From contig JBBQJV010000008.1 of NCBI GenBank assembly GCA_038326205.1, forward strand, positions 1-64,000: a DNA stretch of 64,000 bases, read 5' to 3'. Numbering within the stretch: the stretch's first letter is position 1; the number at the start of each line of letters is the position of its first letter. Position numbers and translations under genes: made by a program. This document shows positions 48,419-58,131 of this stretch, piece after piece. A model generated the notes under the pieces. The model did not search any database. It saw only the letters and a program-made list of their open reading frames with translations, and had not been told where the DNA came from. The stretch is from UBA7672 sp038326205. Lineage in GTDB: Bacteria; Pseudomonadota; Alphaproteobacteria; Caulobacterales; Hyphomonadaceae.

Positions 48419-48748
48419 ATGGACGTGCTCTCAGTCATCAAGGCGCTGGCGGCCCTGGCTTTCGTGCTCGGCCTGCTGTTGGGGGGCACGTGGCTGCTGC
48501 GCAAGTATGGCAGCCGCATTGGTCTCAAGGCCGGGCAAGTCAGCCAGGACCTCAAGGTTGTGGAATGGCGCTCGCTCGACATGCGGCGCAAACTTGCGGT
48601 CGTCCGCTGGGGCGACAAGGAACATCTCGTCTGTCTTGCGCCAACCGGCGACATGCTGATCGCCTCGCGCGAAACACCGCCATCCTTCGCACCGATCCCG
48701 CCTTCGACGATCCCGCTCGCAACGAACAAAGGCGAGACCGGACGATGA
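48419..48748 (+). CDS. fliO: flagellar export apparatus protein FliO
   Basis: 109 residues. One N-terminal membrane helix (A-L-A-A-L-A-F-V-L-G-L-L-L-G-G-T-W-L-L) and a short cytosolic domain with V-V-E-W-R-S-L-D-M-R-R-K-L-A-V-V-R-W-G-D-K-E-H-L, typical of FliO. FliO helps assemble FliP. Its stop overlaps the fliP start (ATGA). Confidence 0.88.
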   Translation: MDVLSVIKALAALAFVLGLLLGGTWLLRKYGSRIGLKAGQVSQDLKVVEWRSLDMRRKLAVVRWGDKEHLVCLAPTGDMLIASRETPPSFAPIPPSTIPLATNKGETGR

Positions 48749-49500
48749 AATTGCTCCGCACCCTCGCGCGTTTCGCGCCGCTCCTCGGGCTGGTTCTGTT
48801 CGTGACGCCCGAAGCCCTGCCGCAAACGATCTCCGTCGATCTCGGTACGGGGCAGGGGATGACGTCGGGCATCGTCCAGATGGTCGCCGCACTCACGGTG
48901 CTTTCTCTGGCGCCGTCCATCCTCGTAATGACCACGTCGTTCGTCCGCATCGTCGTCGTGCTCTCGCTCGTGCGCACGGCAATCGGCCTGCAGAACGCCC
49001 CGCCCAATTCGGTCATCATCTCGCTGTCGCTGTTTCTTACCGCGTTCGTGATGACGCCGACCTTCATGCAATCCTACGAAGCAGGCATCCAGCCCTACAT
49101 GGCCGAGGCGATCACGCTAGAGGAAGCGATCCCGCGCGTGCTCGGTCCGATACAGAAATTCATGGGCGCGCATGCCAACGAAGCAGACGTCGCCCTGTTC
49201 GCAAACATGGCGAATATCCAGAACCTGCAGAATGCTTCCGATGCACCGTTCCAGGTTCTGGCGCCAGCCTTCATGATCTCGGAACTGAAGCGCGCCTTCG
49301 AAATCGGCTTCATGGTCTTCCTGCCCTTCCTGGTTATCGACCTGGTCGTATCCTCGATCCTGATGGCGATGGGCATGATGATGCTGCCGCCCGTCACCAT
49401 CTCGCTGCCGTTCAAGCTGATCTTCTTCGTACTGATCGATGGCTGGCGCATGCTGTCGGGCTCGCTGGTCGAAAGCTTCACGCAGGTCCCCCCCAGCTGA
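48745..49500 (+). CDS. fliP: flagellar export gate protein FliP
   Basis: 251 residues with a signal-like N-terminus and four membrane helices. Signatures: I-L-V-M-T-T-S-F-V-R-I-V-V-V-L-S-L-V-R, P-P-N-S-V-I-I-S-L-S-L-F-L-T, P-A-F-M-I-S-E-L-K-R-A-F-E-I-G-F and L-P-F-K-L-I-F-F-V-L-I-D-G-W. FliP forms the core of the type III export gate. It is the second gene after the CtrA-type boxes. Confidence 0.97.
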   Translation: MKLLRTLARFAPLLGLVLFVTPEALPQTISVDLGTGQGMTSGIVQMVAALTVLSLAPSILVMTTSFVRIVVVLSLVRTAIGLQNAPPNSVIISLSLFLTAFVMTPTFMQSYEAGIQPYMAEAITLEEAIPRVLGPIQKFMGAHANEADVALFANMANIQNLQNASDAPFQVLAPAFMISELKRAFEIGFMVFLPFLVIDLVVSSILMAMGMMMLPPVTISLPFKLIFFVLIDGWRMLSGSLVESFTQVPPS

Positions 49501-49545
49501 TCGTGGCGAGTTGATCTTGCATCACGACGCGACTATCTCGTGGCC

Positions 49546-50427
49546 ATGGCGGGGACACCGAAAGCCGAATTCGTTGTCACGGAGAGGCTGGTCCGCGACC
49601 TGATCGCCGACCAGCATCCGGATTTCGCCGCGCTTCCGATCAGGCTCTCAGGAGAAGGCTGGGACAATTACACATTTCGTCTTGGCGAGAATCTTGCCGT
49701 CCGCCTTCCGCGCCGCGAAGCAGGCCTTGACCTTATACGCAACGAACAACGGTGGCTGGCTGAAGCAGCGCACGACGTTACCCTGCCCGTACCTGCTCCC
49801 ATCGCCATCGGTGCGCCCGGCCTCGGCTACAAATGCCCATGGAGCATAGTGCCATGGATTGAAGGCGCACCAGTCGACCACGCTCCGCTGGATGCAGAGC
49901 AGGGGCGTGTGCTCGCCTCCTTCCTGCGCGCGCTTCACCGTTCCGCACCGCCTGGTGCGCCGCTAAATCCCGGGCGCGGCGTGCGCCTGGAAATCCGTCG
50001 CGAGCGCTTTGCGCAGTGTCTTGATCGGCTGCGCTCTTCATCGGACGTCATCACGCCCTCCATCGACGCTGCCTGGCAGACCGCGCTCGAGGCGCCTTTC
50101 GCAGAGACGAGCGTCTGGCTGCACGGCGATCTGCATGCACAGAATGTGCTGTCCAAGCATGGCCGCCTCGCCGGTATTATTGACTGGGGCGACATGTGCG
50201 CGGGCGACGCGGCCGTCGATCTCTGCAGCGTGTGGGGCATCCTCCCGCAGGCCTCCGCACGCGCTGAAGCCCTTAAGGCTTACGCGCCCGAGGACGCGCT
50301 GCTGGTCCGCGCCCGCGGCTGGGCAGTCCTCTTCGGCGCCACGCTTTACGAGAACGGCCGCCTCGATGATCCGCGCCAAGCAGCCATCGGCGAAGCGACC
50401 CTGCGCCGCCTCGCCGAAGACCTTTAG
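49546..50427 (+). CDS. aminoglycoside-phosphotransferase-like kinase
   Basis: 293 residues from ATG 49546; GTG 49540 is an alternative. It has the APH fold: nucleotide region E-G-W-D-N-Y-T-F-R-L-G, catalytic loop W-L-H-G-D-L-H-A-Q-N-V-L near 187 and metal motif I-I-D-W-G-D near 205. Members of this family phosphorylate small hydroxylated compounds; antibiotic resistance cannot be assumed. Its stop overlaps the stop of the convergent gene by three bases. Confidence 0.88.
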   Translation: MAGTPKAEFVVTERLVRDLIADQHPDFAALPIRLSGEGWDNYTFRLGENLAVRLPRREAGLDLIRNEQRWLAEAAHDVTLPVPAPIAIGAPGLGYKCPWSIVPWIEGAPVDHAPLDAEQGRVLASFLRALHRSAPPGAPLNPGRGVRLEIRRERFAQCLDRLRSSSDVITPSIDAAWQTALEAPFAETSVWLHGDLHAQNVLSKHGRLAGIIDWGDMCAGDAAVDLCSVWGILPQASARAEALKAYAPEDALLVRARGWAVLFGATLYENGRLDDPRQAAIGEATLRRLAEDL

Positions 50428-51761
50428 CCGATCTTGAAGCGCACGAAGCCCAGCACGCCTGTCGGGTCACCATCATAGAGTGGCGCCAGGGTATCGCTGG
50501 TCCAGTTCTTTGTAGCCGATAGGCCGAGCACCATTGTGAGCGTGTCACTGAGCGGGAGGTCGCGTGACACACCAAGCGTCGCACGCGCCACCTTCTCGAT
50601 CGGGCCATGATGGATCAGGCCCAGCTCGTCCGTCTCGATCGCCTCGACGCGTGAGAAGATCGTCCAGGCCCGATCGAGCTTCCACGCCGCCTCGCCGAGC
50701 CAAGCATCCAGCGTGACATTCTCGCTGCTCTCCTTGCGCGCGAATGCTCCGGTGAATGACAGCGACCCATCGCCTATGACTTGCGTGTAGAGCGCGCTGG
50801 CCGACCATTTGGTGACATCGACATCGGGCTCCAGTTGTTCCGGGCTGGTCACATCGGCCCAGCTCGCCTGCAGCGCCCAGTTGCGTCCGGGGTTCCACGA
50901 CAGGCGCACCGCAGTCGAATCCAGCGCACCCGTCTCGATGTCATAGCGATCCTGATCCGGCTCCCGCCCACGAAAGCGCGAGGCCTCGACCTTCAAATCG
51001 CCATTCACATAGCCGGCCGTCAGCACACCGAACGTGATGTGCGTTGAGTCTACCCAGTGGTGCGTGATCGGCGCCTCCGGGTTCACCTCCGCGGCCGGAC
51101 GATGCATGAAGGCAGGCGGCCCAAACGCCGGCTCACCCGGCAGACCTCCATAGACGAAAACGCTCTGTCCATTGCCCAGCTGATGCGAATAGCTCGCCGA
51201 CAGCTCCATGAAGAAATCATGCGGATGCTGCCGGTCGACCAGCGTGTCGACGCCATCGGCGGTCTCTCCGGCTGCAAGCAACAGCGGATAGCCGCGCTTG
51301 CCCATCAAGGGGTCGGGGCTCACCGCGCCGCGAAATTGCAGCACGTCGCCAGTTTCGAACCGCCGCTGCGCCACGCCCATCAGCATGCCGGCGAGAAACG
51401 CCTTGTCGTCGCCGCGGGGTCCGCCTTGCGATGTTGAGACGAGGTCGAGTGTGGCATGGCCCATCAACATCCAGTCTCCAGCACTGGACATAAGCATGCG
51501 ATGCGGCGCTGCATCGGGTTGCCAGCTTGTGCCGCTGGCCTCGCGTGTCATGGCATAGCTGCCAAGCGCGCTAGCCATCGCGTGCTGTGAATGGTCCATG
51601 CCTGGCATGTCGTCCATGCTGTTATCGCCAGCGTGGGTCTCGCTCGTTGCTTGTGTCTCAACCGGCGCCGTGTGGCCCGCATGCGCGGAGTGGTCTGTCG
51701 TTTGCGCCATCGCGGATGGCGTAAGTATGACCGCCGAAGCGATCAATGCATATCGTGACAT
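50424..51761 (-). CDS. Met/His-rich outer-membrane-type protein, probable copper context
   Basis: 445 residues from ATG 51761; AGGA precedes it. A signal peptide (to about A-M-A-Q) is followed by 60 residues rich in His and Met (D-H-S-A-H-A-G-H, D-D-M-P-G-M-D-H-S-Q-H-A-M), a likely soft-metal-binding segment. The rest has alternating beta strands and ends G-V-L-G-F-V-R-F-K-I, fitting an outer-membrane barrel. The upstream gene encodes a Cys/His-rich export-signal protein. This points to copper or silver handling, but this is inferred. Confidence 0.7.
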   Translation of the reverse strand: MSRYALIASAVILTPSAMAQTTDHSAHAGHTAPVETQATSETHAGDNSMDDMPGMDHSQHAMASALGSYAMTREASGTSWQPDAAPHRMLMSSAGDWMLMGHATLDLVSTSQGGPRGDDKAFLAGMLMGVAQRRFETGDVLQFRGAVSPDPLMGKRGYPLLLAAGETADGVDTLVDRQHPHDFFMELSASYSHQLGNGQSVFVYGGLPGEPAFGPPAFMHRPAAEVNPEAPITHHWVDSTHITFGVLTAGYVNGDLKVEASRFRGREPDQDRYDIETGALDSTAVRLSWNPGRNWALQASWADVTSPEQLEPDVDVTKWSASALYTQVIGDGSLSFTGAFARKESSENVTLDAWLGEAAWKLDRAWTIFSRVEAIETDELGLIHHGPIEKVARATLGVSRDLPLSDTLTMVLGLSATKNWTSDTLAPLYDGDPTGVLGFVRFKIG

Positions 51762-51827
51762 GGGTCTGTCCTGATCTGAGTCCATGAAGCCGTCCTCCTG
51801 CGAGGCGGCATGCGTTTTGGTTTCAGG

Positions 51828-52247
51828 TCAGGCGCGGGGTGGGCGTAGGTCCGGGTCGGTCTCGCTCGAGGCGAAGCTAGCCTCGGCAGGCTGAAGCCAG
51901 GCATAGGCCTCGACATGCGTAGCTGTCGTTGCGCCGGCAATATCGATCCATCCCGTCAGTGCGGCGATGCATTCACAATGCGGCGGCGGCTTTGACGCGC
52001 CGGAATGATTTCCGGAACTATCCGGCGAGCCGTGATCATGGCTCATGTCGGCGTGCATGTTCACCGCTGCGGCCTGCGATTCATGACAGGGCGGGGCGTC
52101 GTGATCTGTCGCCGCAACGTGCGCTGCTGTCTCGCTCGCCGCCGCTTGCGCGAGCCGCGCGCAATGCTGCGCGGCCGCCCCCATCTGTCCGGTGAAGACA
52201 AAGGCCGTGACGAGCGCCAGCAGGATGCGGGTCAGCCGCGAAATCAT
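51828..52247 (-). CDS. small exported His/Cys-rich protein
   Basis: 139 residues from ATG 52247 (residue 21 of a longer frame). Signal-like segment L-T-R-I-L-L-A-L-V-T-A-F-V-F. Mature part with H-C, H-V, T-D-H-D-A-P-P-C-H, M-H-A-D-M-S-H-D-H-G and P-P-H-C-E-C: many His, Cys and Met ligands for a soft metal. It resembles the DUF2946 group in layout. It lies 66 bp upstream of the Met/His-rich barrel gene and is probably co-transcribed. Confidence 0.6.
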   Translation of the reverse strand: MISRLTRILLALVTAFVFTGQMGAAAQHCARLAQAAASETAAHVAATDHDAPPCHESQAAAVNMHADMSHDHGSPDSSGNHSGASKPPPHCECIAALTGWIDIAGATTATHVEAYAWLQPAEASFASSETDPDLRPPRA

Positions 52248-52296
52248 GTTGCCAAGATTGGCGCGCCCGTCACGGCTGTCAATCAAACTCGCCCGC

Positions 52297-53517
52297 CTAG
52301 CCGCCATTCGCCGCAGCGCGAACGGCCGCGATCATGGCTGCAGCCTTCTGGCTCTGGCCGCGATCCGTCGCCTTCGGCAAGGCGGAATTGACTGCAATCA
52401 CGAGGTTCTCCTCCGGATAGACGTAGATGCCCTGACCGAAAATTCCGACGGCGCGGTAGCCGTCAGCCATCGGCCACCAGAAGTAACCATAGCTCGCGCC
52501 CTGTTCGCGGGCCTTACCCGGAACGTGATTGGTCGTGGCGTCATCGATGTACCCGGCAGGCAGGGTGCTTTTGCCGTCGATCATGCCGCCGCCTGCCATG
52601 AACAGGCCGATGCGCGCATAGTCACGGAGCGTCATGCTCATGCAGCATCCGCCGCGCTCCAGTCCCGCCTTGTCGAGCATCCAGATCGCGTCCTGCTCCA
52701 TGCCGAACGGCTTCCAGAGTTTTTCAGAGGCGTAGTCCGAGAGCGACTTGCCGCCGATGGCGCGCCTGAGCGCGATGCCGGCAAGATCCGTTTCGCCTGT
52801 CTTGTATTCCCAGATGGAGCTCGCAGGGGCCGCTCGCTTCAGCTTCGCCATGTAGAGCAGCAGCGGATTGTTCGCGACGGAATCGCCGCCCTTGAAGGGC
52901 GCCGTGCCGGCCTGCGCCACGTCCGACTTTGGATTGGAATAGGTCTCGTCCCACTTCACGCCGCTTGTCATGGTCATCAGCTGGCGTAGGCTCACGCCGT
53001 CATAGGCGGTGCCTTTCAGTTCAGGCAGGTAGCGGGTCACCTGATCGTATTCGGACTTGATCCAGCCGTCCTTGATCGCTGCTCCCATCAGGATCGAAGT
53101 GACCGACTTTGCAACAGAGAACGACGTCCAGCGATCCGTCGCCTTGCGGCCGAGCGCGTATTTCTCCAGCACGACTTCGCCGTCCTTGATGGCGATCAGA
53201 CCGGAGACGCGGTTGGCTTTCATGAAGGCGTCGAGGGTCGACGATATCTTGCCGATCTTCACCTTCGGATTGATCTGCTTTGCAGCGGCGGGCAGGGGGT
53301 AGACCTTGTCGCCCTTCTTGACTGTGCCGACCTTGTAGACCTTCTCGATGGCAGGATAGCGCTCGAGCTGCTGTTTCTGGCTCCACGTCAGGATCGAAGC
53401 AACGGGCGGCTTGGTGATCGGATCCTGCGCAAAGGCGATGGGGCTCATGGCTGCTTGTATCAGGGCGCTGGCAAGCGCGCCGGCGACGATCGCCGTCAGG
53501 CGTTTCGTGGTGGTCAT
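52297..53517 (-). CDS. serine hydrolase of the beta-lactamase/class C fold
   Basis: 406 residues with a signal peptide ending A-F-A-Q. The active-site Ser-x-x-Lys is S-V-A-K near 135, with a Tyr motif Y-K-T near 246 and a C-terminal G-Q-G strand near 365. It resembles CubicO/esterase-type members rather than true beta-lactamases. Exported, substrate unknown. The gene is the next rightward neighbour of the metal-binding pair, on the same strand. Confidence 0.9.
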   Translation of the reverse strand: MTTTKRLTAIVAGALASALIQAAMSPIAFAQDPITKPPVASILTWSQKQQLERYPAIEKVYKVGTVKKGDKVYPLPAAAKQINPKVKIGKISSTLDAFMKANRVSGLIAIKDGEVVLEKYALGRKATDRWTSFSVAKSVTSILMGAAIKDGWIKSEYDQVTRYLPELKGTAYDGVSLRQLMTMTSGVKWDETYSNPKSDVAQAGTAPFKGGDSVANNPLLLYMAKLKRAAPASSIWEYKTGETDLAGIALRRAIGGKSLSDYASEKLWKPFGMEQDAIWMLDKAGLERGGCCMSMTLRDYARIGLFMAGGGMIDGKSTLPAGYIDDATTNHVPGKAREQGASYGYFWWPMADGYRAVGIFGQGIYVYPEENLVIAVNSALPKATDRGQSQKAAAMIAAVRAAANGG

Positions 53518-53616
53518 GAGGTCGTCCTCCCTCGGATCATATCTGATCGCGCAGGGGGAAACTCGCGCTACATTGCTCTCACCACAAGCCCCTGTTTAAA
53601 GGGCCCGCAGTATTGG

Positions 53617-56100
53617 CTAGCGGGCCGCGACAGCCTCGGGTCCAAGTTCGAGCTCGGCGCGTGCGGCCTTCGGCGCAGCCGTCTCCGGCAGTTGGCAGAT
53701 CACCGACGTGCCCGTGCCGGGTGCGGATTTGATCTTCACGTCCCCACCATGGAGTTCGACGAAGGACCGCACTAGCGCCAGGCCAAGGCCCGCGCCGCGC
53801 GTGTCGCCCGAGGTGAACGAGTCGAACACGCTCGACTGGCGCTCGGCAGCGATGCCGCGACCGTTGTCGGAGACAGCAAGGCGGATGATGTTCTCGTTAG
53901 GCACCGGCTTGGACGCTTCGATCTTGATGTGGCCGCCTGCACCCGTGAAGCGCAGCGCGTTGCTCAACAGATTGAAAAGCACCTGCTTGATGCGGCGTTC
54001 GTCGGCGTGAATGTTGCCGATGCGATCGTCACACAGGATCTCGACGCGCACTTTGGTATTCTGTGCGGACGACACTACGAGGTCCACCGCGCCTTCCATC
54101 GCCGCGCGCAGGGAGAAGCTGGATAGCTCCAACTCCATCTTGCCGGCCTCGATCATGGCGAGGTCGAGAATGTTGTCGATGACTTTTGAGAGGTGGTCGG
54201 CGGCGGACAGGATCGAGTCGACCTGAACACGCTGCTTGTCGCTGAGGGGGCCCGGCATCTCGCTCTCCAGAAGTTCGGCATAGCCAAGAATGGTCGTGAG
54301 CGGCGAACGCAGCTGGTAGCTGACGTTCTGGACGAATTCGTTCTTCAGCTTGTCGGCGGCCTGCAGCGCTTCATTCTTGTCCTTCAGCGCCTGCTCTACC
54401 TTGCGTGCAGCAGTCACATCCATGAAGGCCACCAGGGTTGCGCCGTTGGGTAGCGGCTGGGTGATCCAGGTGATGGTCCGGTCGTTCGAGGTCCGCATCA
54501 CGCCCTGTGCTGGTTGGCGATAGTCGGGCGAAGGGTTGGTCACGCGGCTGCGGATCGTCGCCCACACATTGCGGTCGTGGAAGATGCGAGCGCACTGGCC
54601 GACGACGGCGTCATAGTCCGGGCTGTCATTGAGCGTTTCGCGCGGCAATTCCCACAGCTCGGCAAACGCATCGTTGTGCAGGCGCAGGCGGCCATCGGCG
54701 CTGAACACCACCACGGCTTCGCGCAGATGGTCCAGCGTTGCTTTCTGAACGTTTATCAGGCGATTGAACTCGGCCTTCAGCGTCACCTCGTCAGTGATGT
54801 CCTTGAACAGCAGCAGCGCGCCGCCCAGCGGGTGGCGCTGGCGCGTGACGCGGATGATGCGGCCGTCGGGCAGGTTCCAGAGGTTCTCGGTAAAATCGAC
54901 TTTCTCGCCCTGGTAGTAGGCCAGCTCGTCGCGGCGCCATCTGCCGAAGTCCGGTTGCGCTGGCAGCTTGCGGCGCTCGCGCAGGCGGTCGAGCAGGGAG
55001 CCGTGGTCGGGCTTGTTCAGCAGCTCTGCGGGGTCGAGACCCCACATCGCCTGGAAGGCCCGGTTGTTGAAGATCAGTTTGCGATCCGGTCCGAAGATGG
55101 CGACGCCATCGGCCACGTGGTTCAGCGTGTCATCGTGCGCCTTGGAGTTCTTCTCCAGCGTTTCGCGCGCGTTTTCCTGTTCCGTGATGTCGAAGGCCAT
55201 ACCGCCGAGGCCGCCCGAAAGCGGGAACATCTTGACGCGCATGGCGCGGCGTTCGCCATCGACCACGATGTGACGCGTCTCGTCGGTCTCTGCGTTGGCG
55301 CTGATCGTCTTCTGCGCCTGAGTGGTCACATGCTGATCAAGAAGAATCTGACGATCAAGCACATGGTCGATGCCCGGCGCACCGACAGCTTTCAGATAGG
55401 CGCGGTTGGCCCATTGCAGCTTGCCGGCGCCGCTCATGCGCCAGGCGGGGAAAGGCGCTTTGCCCAACATTTCGAGGAACGCCATCGGGTCGCGTGCAAC
55501 AGCTGCGCGGGCTTCTTCGATGCGCGCCCGTGCGCCGGATTCTTCCAGGCCCTTGATGGTGGTATCGGTGATCCACAACACAGCGCGGGCGCCGGCGGTG
55601 CGGCCGTCGGCTTCGAGGAAGCGGCCGCTCGGCCCGATAATCGTCAGCGAGAACGGCGCGCCGTCTTTGCGCAACTGCTTGAGGCGTTCGCGCAGGGTCG
55701 TGTCCTGGCCGGCGCCATCGCGCGCTTCAAGATCGGCGAGGCCTTCGAGGATGCGCTCGCCCGGATCTTCCGAGGTGCCATCATCTGCGAAACGGAGAAT
55801 GCCCATCAGGGCTACGGGCGAGCCGTAAAGGTTCGGCATGCCCCATTCGGATTGCTTGGGACGCGGCTTGCCCTCGGGCACGTCGGCGTCTTCCCAAACC
55901 ATGATCACGCCGGGATGGGCGCCGAACACGCTCTCGGCGCGCGCCAGTTGCTCGCGCGCTTTCTGCTCCTGCTCGCGATACTTGCGGGCAGCGCCGCGCG
56001 CACCATCGGAAATCCGCAACGCCCAAAGCAGGGCTGCAATGCCAAACGCCGCCGCGCCCGCAACAAGCAGGACGAGGGGCTGGGTCATGTTCATGTCCAT
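53617..56100 (-). CDS. divL: DivL-type PAS kinase with Tyr in the H-box
   Basis: 827 residues from ATG 56100 (ATG codons also follow at 56094 and 56088). One N-terminal membrane helix, then four PAS-like segments (to about 570). The dimerisation helix reads N-E-F-V-Q-N-V-S-Y-Q-L-R-S-P-L-T-T: Tyr595 (codon 54316-54318) stands where kinases have His. The ATPase domain keeps its boxes (N-L-L-S-N-A-L-R-F, D-N-G-R-G-I, G-A-G-L-G-L-A). This is the mark of DivL, which in Caulobacter controls CckA and so CtrA during the cell cycle. A CtrA-type box lies 90 bp upstream. Confidence 0.92.
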   Translation of the reverse strand: MDMNMTQPLVLLVAGAAAFGIAALLWALRISDGARGAARKYREQEQKAREQLARAESVFGAHPGVIMVWEDADVPEGKPRPKQSEWGMPNLYGSPVALMGILRFADDGTSEDPGERILEGLADLEARDGAGQDTTLRERLKQLRKDGAPFSLTIIGPSGRFLEADGRTAGARAVLWITDTTIKGLEESGARARIEEARAAVARDPMAFLEMLGKAPFPAWRMSGAGKLQWANRAYLKAVGAPGIDHVLDRQILLDQHVTTQAQKTISANAETDETRHIVVDGERRAMRVKMFPLSGGLGGMAFDITEQENARETLEKNSKAHDDTLNHVADGVAIFGPDRKLIFNNRAFQAMWGLDPAELLNKPDHGSLLDRLRERRKLPAQPDFGRWRRDELAYYQGEKVDFTENLWNLPDGRIIRVTRQRHPLGGALLLFKDITDEVTLKAEFNRLINVQKATLDHLREAVVVFSADGRLRLHNDAFAELWELPRETLNDSPDYDAVVGQCARIFHDRNVWATIRSRVTNPSPDYRQPAQGVMRTSNDRTITWITQPLPNGATLVAFMDVTAARKVEQALKDKNEALQAADKLKNEFVQNVSYQLRSPLTTILGYAELLESEMPGPLSDKQRVQVDSILSAADHLSKVIDNILDLAMIEAGKMELELSSFSLRAAMEGAVDLVVSSAQNTKVRVEILCDDRIGNIHADERRIKQVLFNLLSNALRFTGAGGHIKIEASKPVPNENIIRLAVSDNGRGIAAERQSSVFDSFTSGDTRGAGLGLALVRSFVELHGGDVKIKSAPGTGTSVICQLPETAAPKAARAELELGPEAVAAR

Positions 56101-56189
56101 GGTCGTCTGGTCCCGCGGGGCCCGAATCACTTTACGCGAGGCATCCTACAGGCGGGCAGCCTCAGTTAACCAAATGGCAGGGCGCCGGG

Positions 56190-56204
56190 TTAACGGGCGG
56201 TTAA
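56190..56204 (-). promoter_or_regulatory. CtrA-type box upstream of divL
   Basis: TTAA CGGGCGG TTAA is a perfect TTAA-N7-TTAA match, 90 bp before the divL start. A TTAACCA half-site lies at about 56165. CtrA may thus feed back on a gene that controls its own phosphorylation. Confidence 0.7.
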
Positions 56205-56320
56205 ACCGCTGAACGGGGTCGGCAAAACTTGCCGAGTCCTACCCGGATTGGGTCTCTCTCAGCTCTGAAAGCTCGCAAACCACTGTTTTCGATACCGAAA
56301 CAAAAACGATGCGCGCCGTC

Positions 56321-57841
56321 TCAGATTTCCTGATTGTACCCGCCGACCTCGGAAAACTTCGCGAGACGTGGCTTCACTTCACTGCGGAAAAGCGCCCGCA
56401 TGTCGTCCTCGCCCTGCATGGACTCCACCACCACGACCAGTTCCGGCTTGTTCGACGAGGCCCGGACCAGCACCCAGGAGCCGTCGTCCAGGGTCACGCG
56501 GGCGCCGTTGACCGTGTTCACGTCGATGATCTTGCGGCCGAGGATTTCGCCGCCCGATCTGCCCAAGCCCTGATAGTCGGCGACGACCTGATCGACGATG
56601 CCGTACTTCTTCTCGTCGTCGCAGTGCGGGCTCATAGTGAGCGACGTCCATGCATCCCCGAGTTCAGCCTTGAGGTCCGACAGCGACCGGCCGGGATTGC
56701 GGTCGAGCATCTGGAGCACGGCGGCGGCCGCGACCAGCGCGTCGTCATAGCCGTAGCCATAGGGCTTGCGGAAGAACATATGGCCCGACTTCTCGAAGCC
56801 GGCGAGGGCGTTCAGCTCTGTCGTGCGGCGCTTGATATAGCTGTGACCAGTCTTGAAATAATCAACCGTAACGCCGTTTGCCTTGAGCACCGGATCTGTC
56901 TTGTAGAGGCCGGTCGATTTCACATCGACGACGAACGTCGCACCCCGGTGCAGTTTCGACAGGTCGCGCGCGAGCAGCAGGCCGATCTTGTCGGCAAAGA
57001 TTTCCTCGCCCTTGTCATCCACCACGCCAACGCGGTCGCCATCGCCATCGAAGCCGACACAGAGATCGGCGCCATGCTCTTTCACGGCCTGGCCCATCGA
57101 GACCAACATCTCGTGGTCTTCGGGGTTCGGGTTATATTTGGGGAAATTATAGTCGAGGTTGGCGTCCATCTCGATCACCTCGGCGCCCATCGCGCGTAAT
57201 GCGTCGGGTGCGAAGGCGCCCGCCGCGCCGTTGCCGCAGGCGCACACCACTTTCAGCTTGCGCGTGAGCTTGATGTCCTTCGAGACGGCCTCGATATAAC
57301 GCTCGCGCATGCTATCGACGCGCGCCAGCCGGCCGCCGGGTTGCGGATTGAATTTACCGCCGAGCACGATCTCCTTGAGACGGCCCATTTCCTCCGGTCC
57401 GAAGGTCAGCGGCTTGTTCGCGCCCATCTTCACGCCCGTCCAGCCATTCTCGTTGTGGCTTGCGGTGACCATCGCCACGCACGGAATATCGAGCGCGAAT
57501 TGCGCGTAATAGGCGATCGGCGACAGGGCGAGGCCGATGTCATGCACCTCGAAGCCGGCCTCCAGCAGGCCCAGCGTCAGCGCCTGCTTTATCGACAGCG
57601 AGTACGAACGGTAATCGTGGCCCGTCACGATGCGCGGGGCGACCCCCATTTCCCGGATGAGCGTTCCGAGACCCAGACCGAGCGCCTGCACGCCCAGGAG
57701 GTTCAGTTCGGGCGCCTTGGGATATTGCGGCCCGCCAAACCACCAGCGCGCGTCGTACTCACGAAACCCCGTCGCTTTCACCAGCGCTGTTGTCTCGAAA
57801 TCGTATGTGTTGGCCAACAAGTCAGTGCGGGGCGTTTTCAT
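56321..57841 (-). CDS. phosphomannomutase/phosphoglucomutase
   Basis: 506 residues. Alpha-D-phosphohexomutase with four domains: active-site Ser loop T-A-S-H-N-E-N-G near 125, metal-binding loop D-G-D-G-D-R near 268, sugar loop G-H-S-Y-I-K near 345 and the phosphate loop R-A-S-S-N-K-P near 470. It converts hexose 6- to 1-phosphates for nucleotide-sugar synthesis, which serves the polysaccharide genes in this window. It is read leftward, toward divL, but divL seems to have its own promoter. Confidence 0.94.
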   Translation of the reverse strand: MKTPRTDLLANTYDFETTALVKATGFREYDARWWFGGPQYPKAPELNLLGVQALGLGLGTLIREMGVAPRIVTGHDYRSYSLSIKQALTLGLLEAGFEVHDIGLALSPIAYYAQFALDIPCVAMVTASHNENGWTGVKMGANKPLTFGPEEMGRLKEIVLGGKFNPQPGGRLARVDSMRERYIEAVSKDIKLTRKLKVVCACGNGAAGAFAPDALRAMGAEVIEMDANLDYNFPKYNPNPEDHEMLVSMGQAVKEHGADLCVGFDGDGDRVGVVDDKGEEIFADKIGLLLARDLSKLHRGATFVVDVKSTGLYKTDPVLKANGVTVDYFKTGHSYIKRRTTELNALAGFEKSGHMFFRKPYGYGYDDALVAAAAVLQMLDRNPGRSLSDLKAELGDAWTSLTMSPHCDDEKKYGIVDQVVADYQGLGRSGGEILGRKIIDVNTVNGARVTLDDGSWVLVRASSNKPELVVVVESMQGEDDMRALFRSEVKPRLAKFSEVGGYNQEI

Positions 57842-58131
57842 GATGTATCCCGAATGATCCGAATTTCGTGTCAGAGGCGCGCCGACAAGACTGCTGGCGG
57901 CAGTGCATCAAAGGCGGCGCCAACGTAAAGTAATTCTTTAATTAAGCGAAACCACCGGCAGTAATCTGTCTGTAAAAGTGTCAGGCCTCGACATGTTGCT
58001 AGCGCAGGCAGAGCCTCGCTATGTCCGGCGAAGTGTTGGGGCGTCGGGCAGCGTGGGGCAAACTTGGCGGGGCGATGCCCGGGTGAGGGAAGCGGTGATC
58101 CCGCTCCACAGCCCGGGCCGTTTGGCATTGC

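Noticed and set aside
54514..56169. 551-codon open frame on the plus strand
   Set aside because: It is antisense to divL, whose kinase boxes are unmistakable. The translation is low-complexity.
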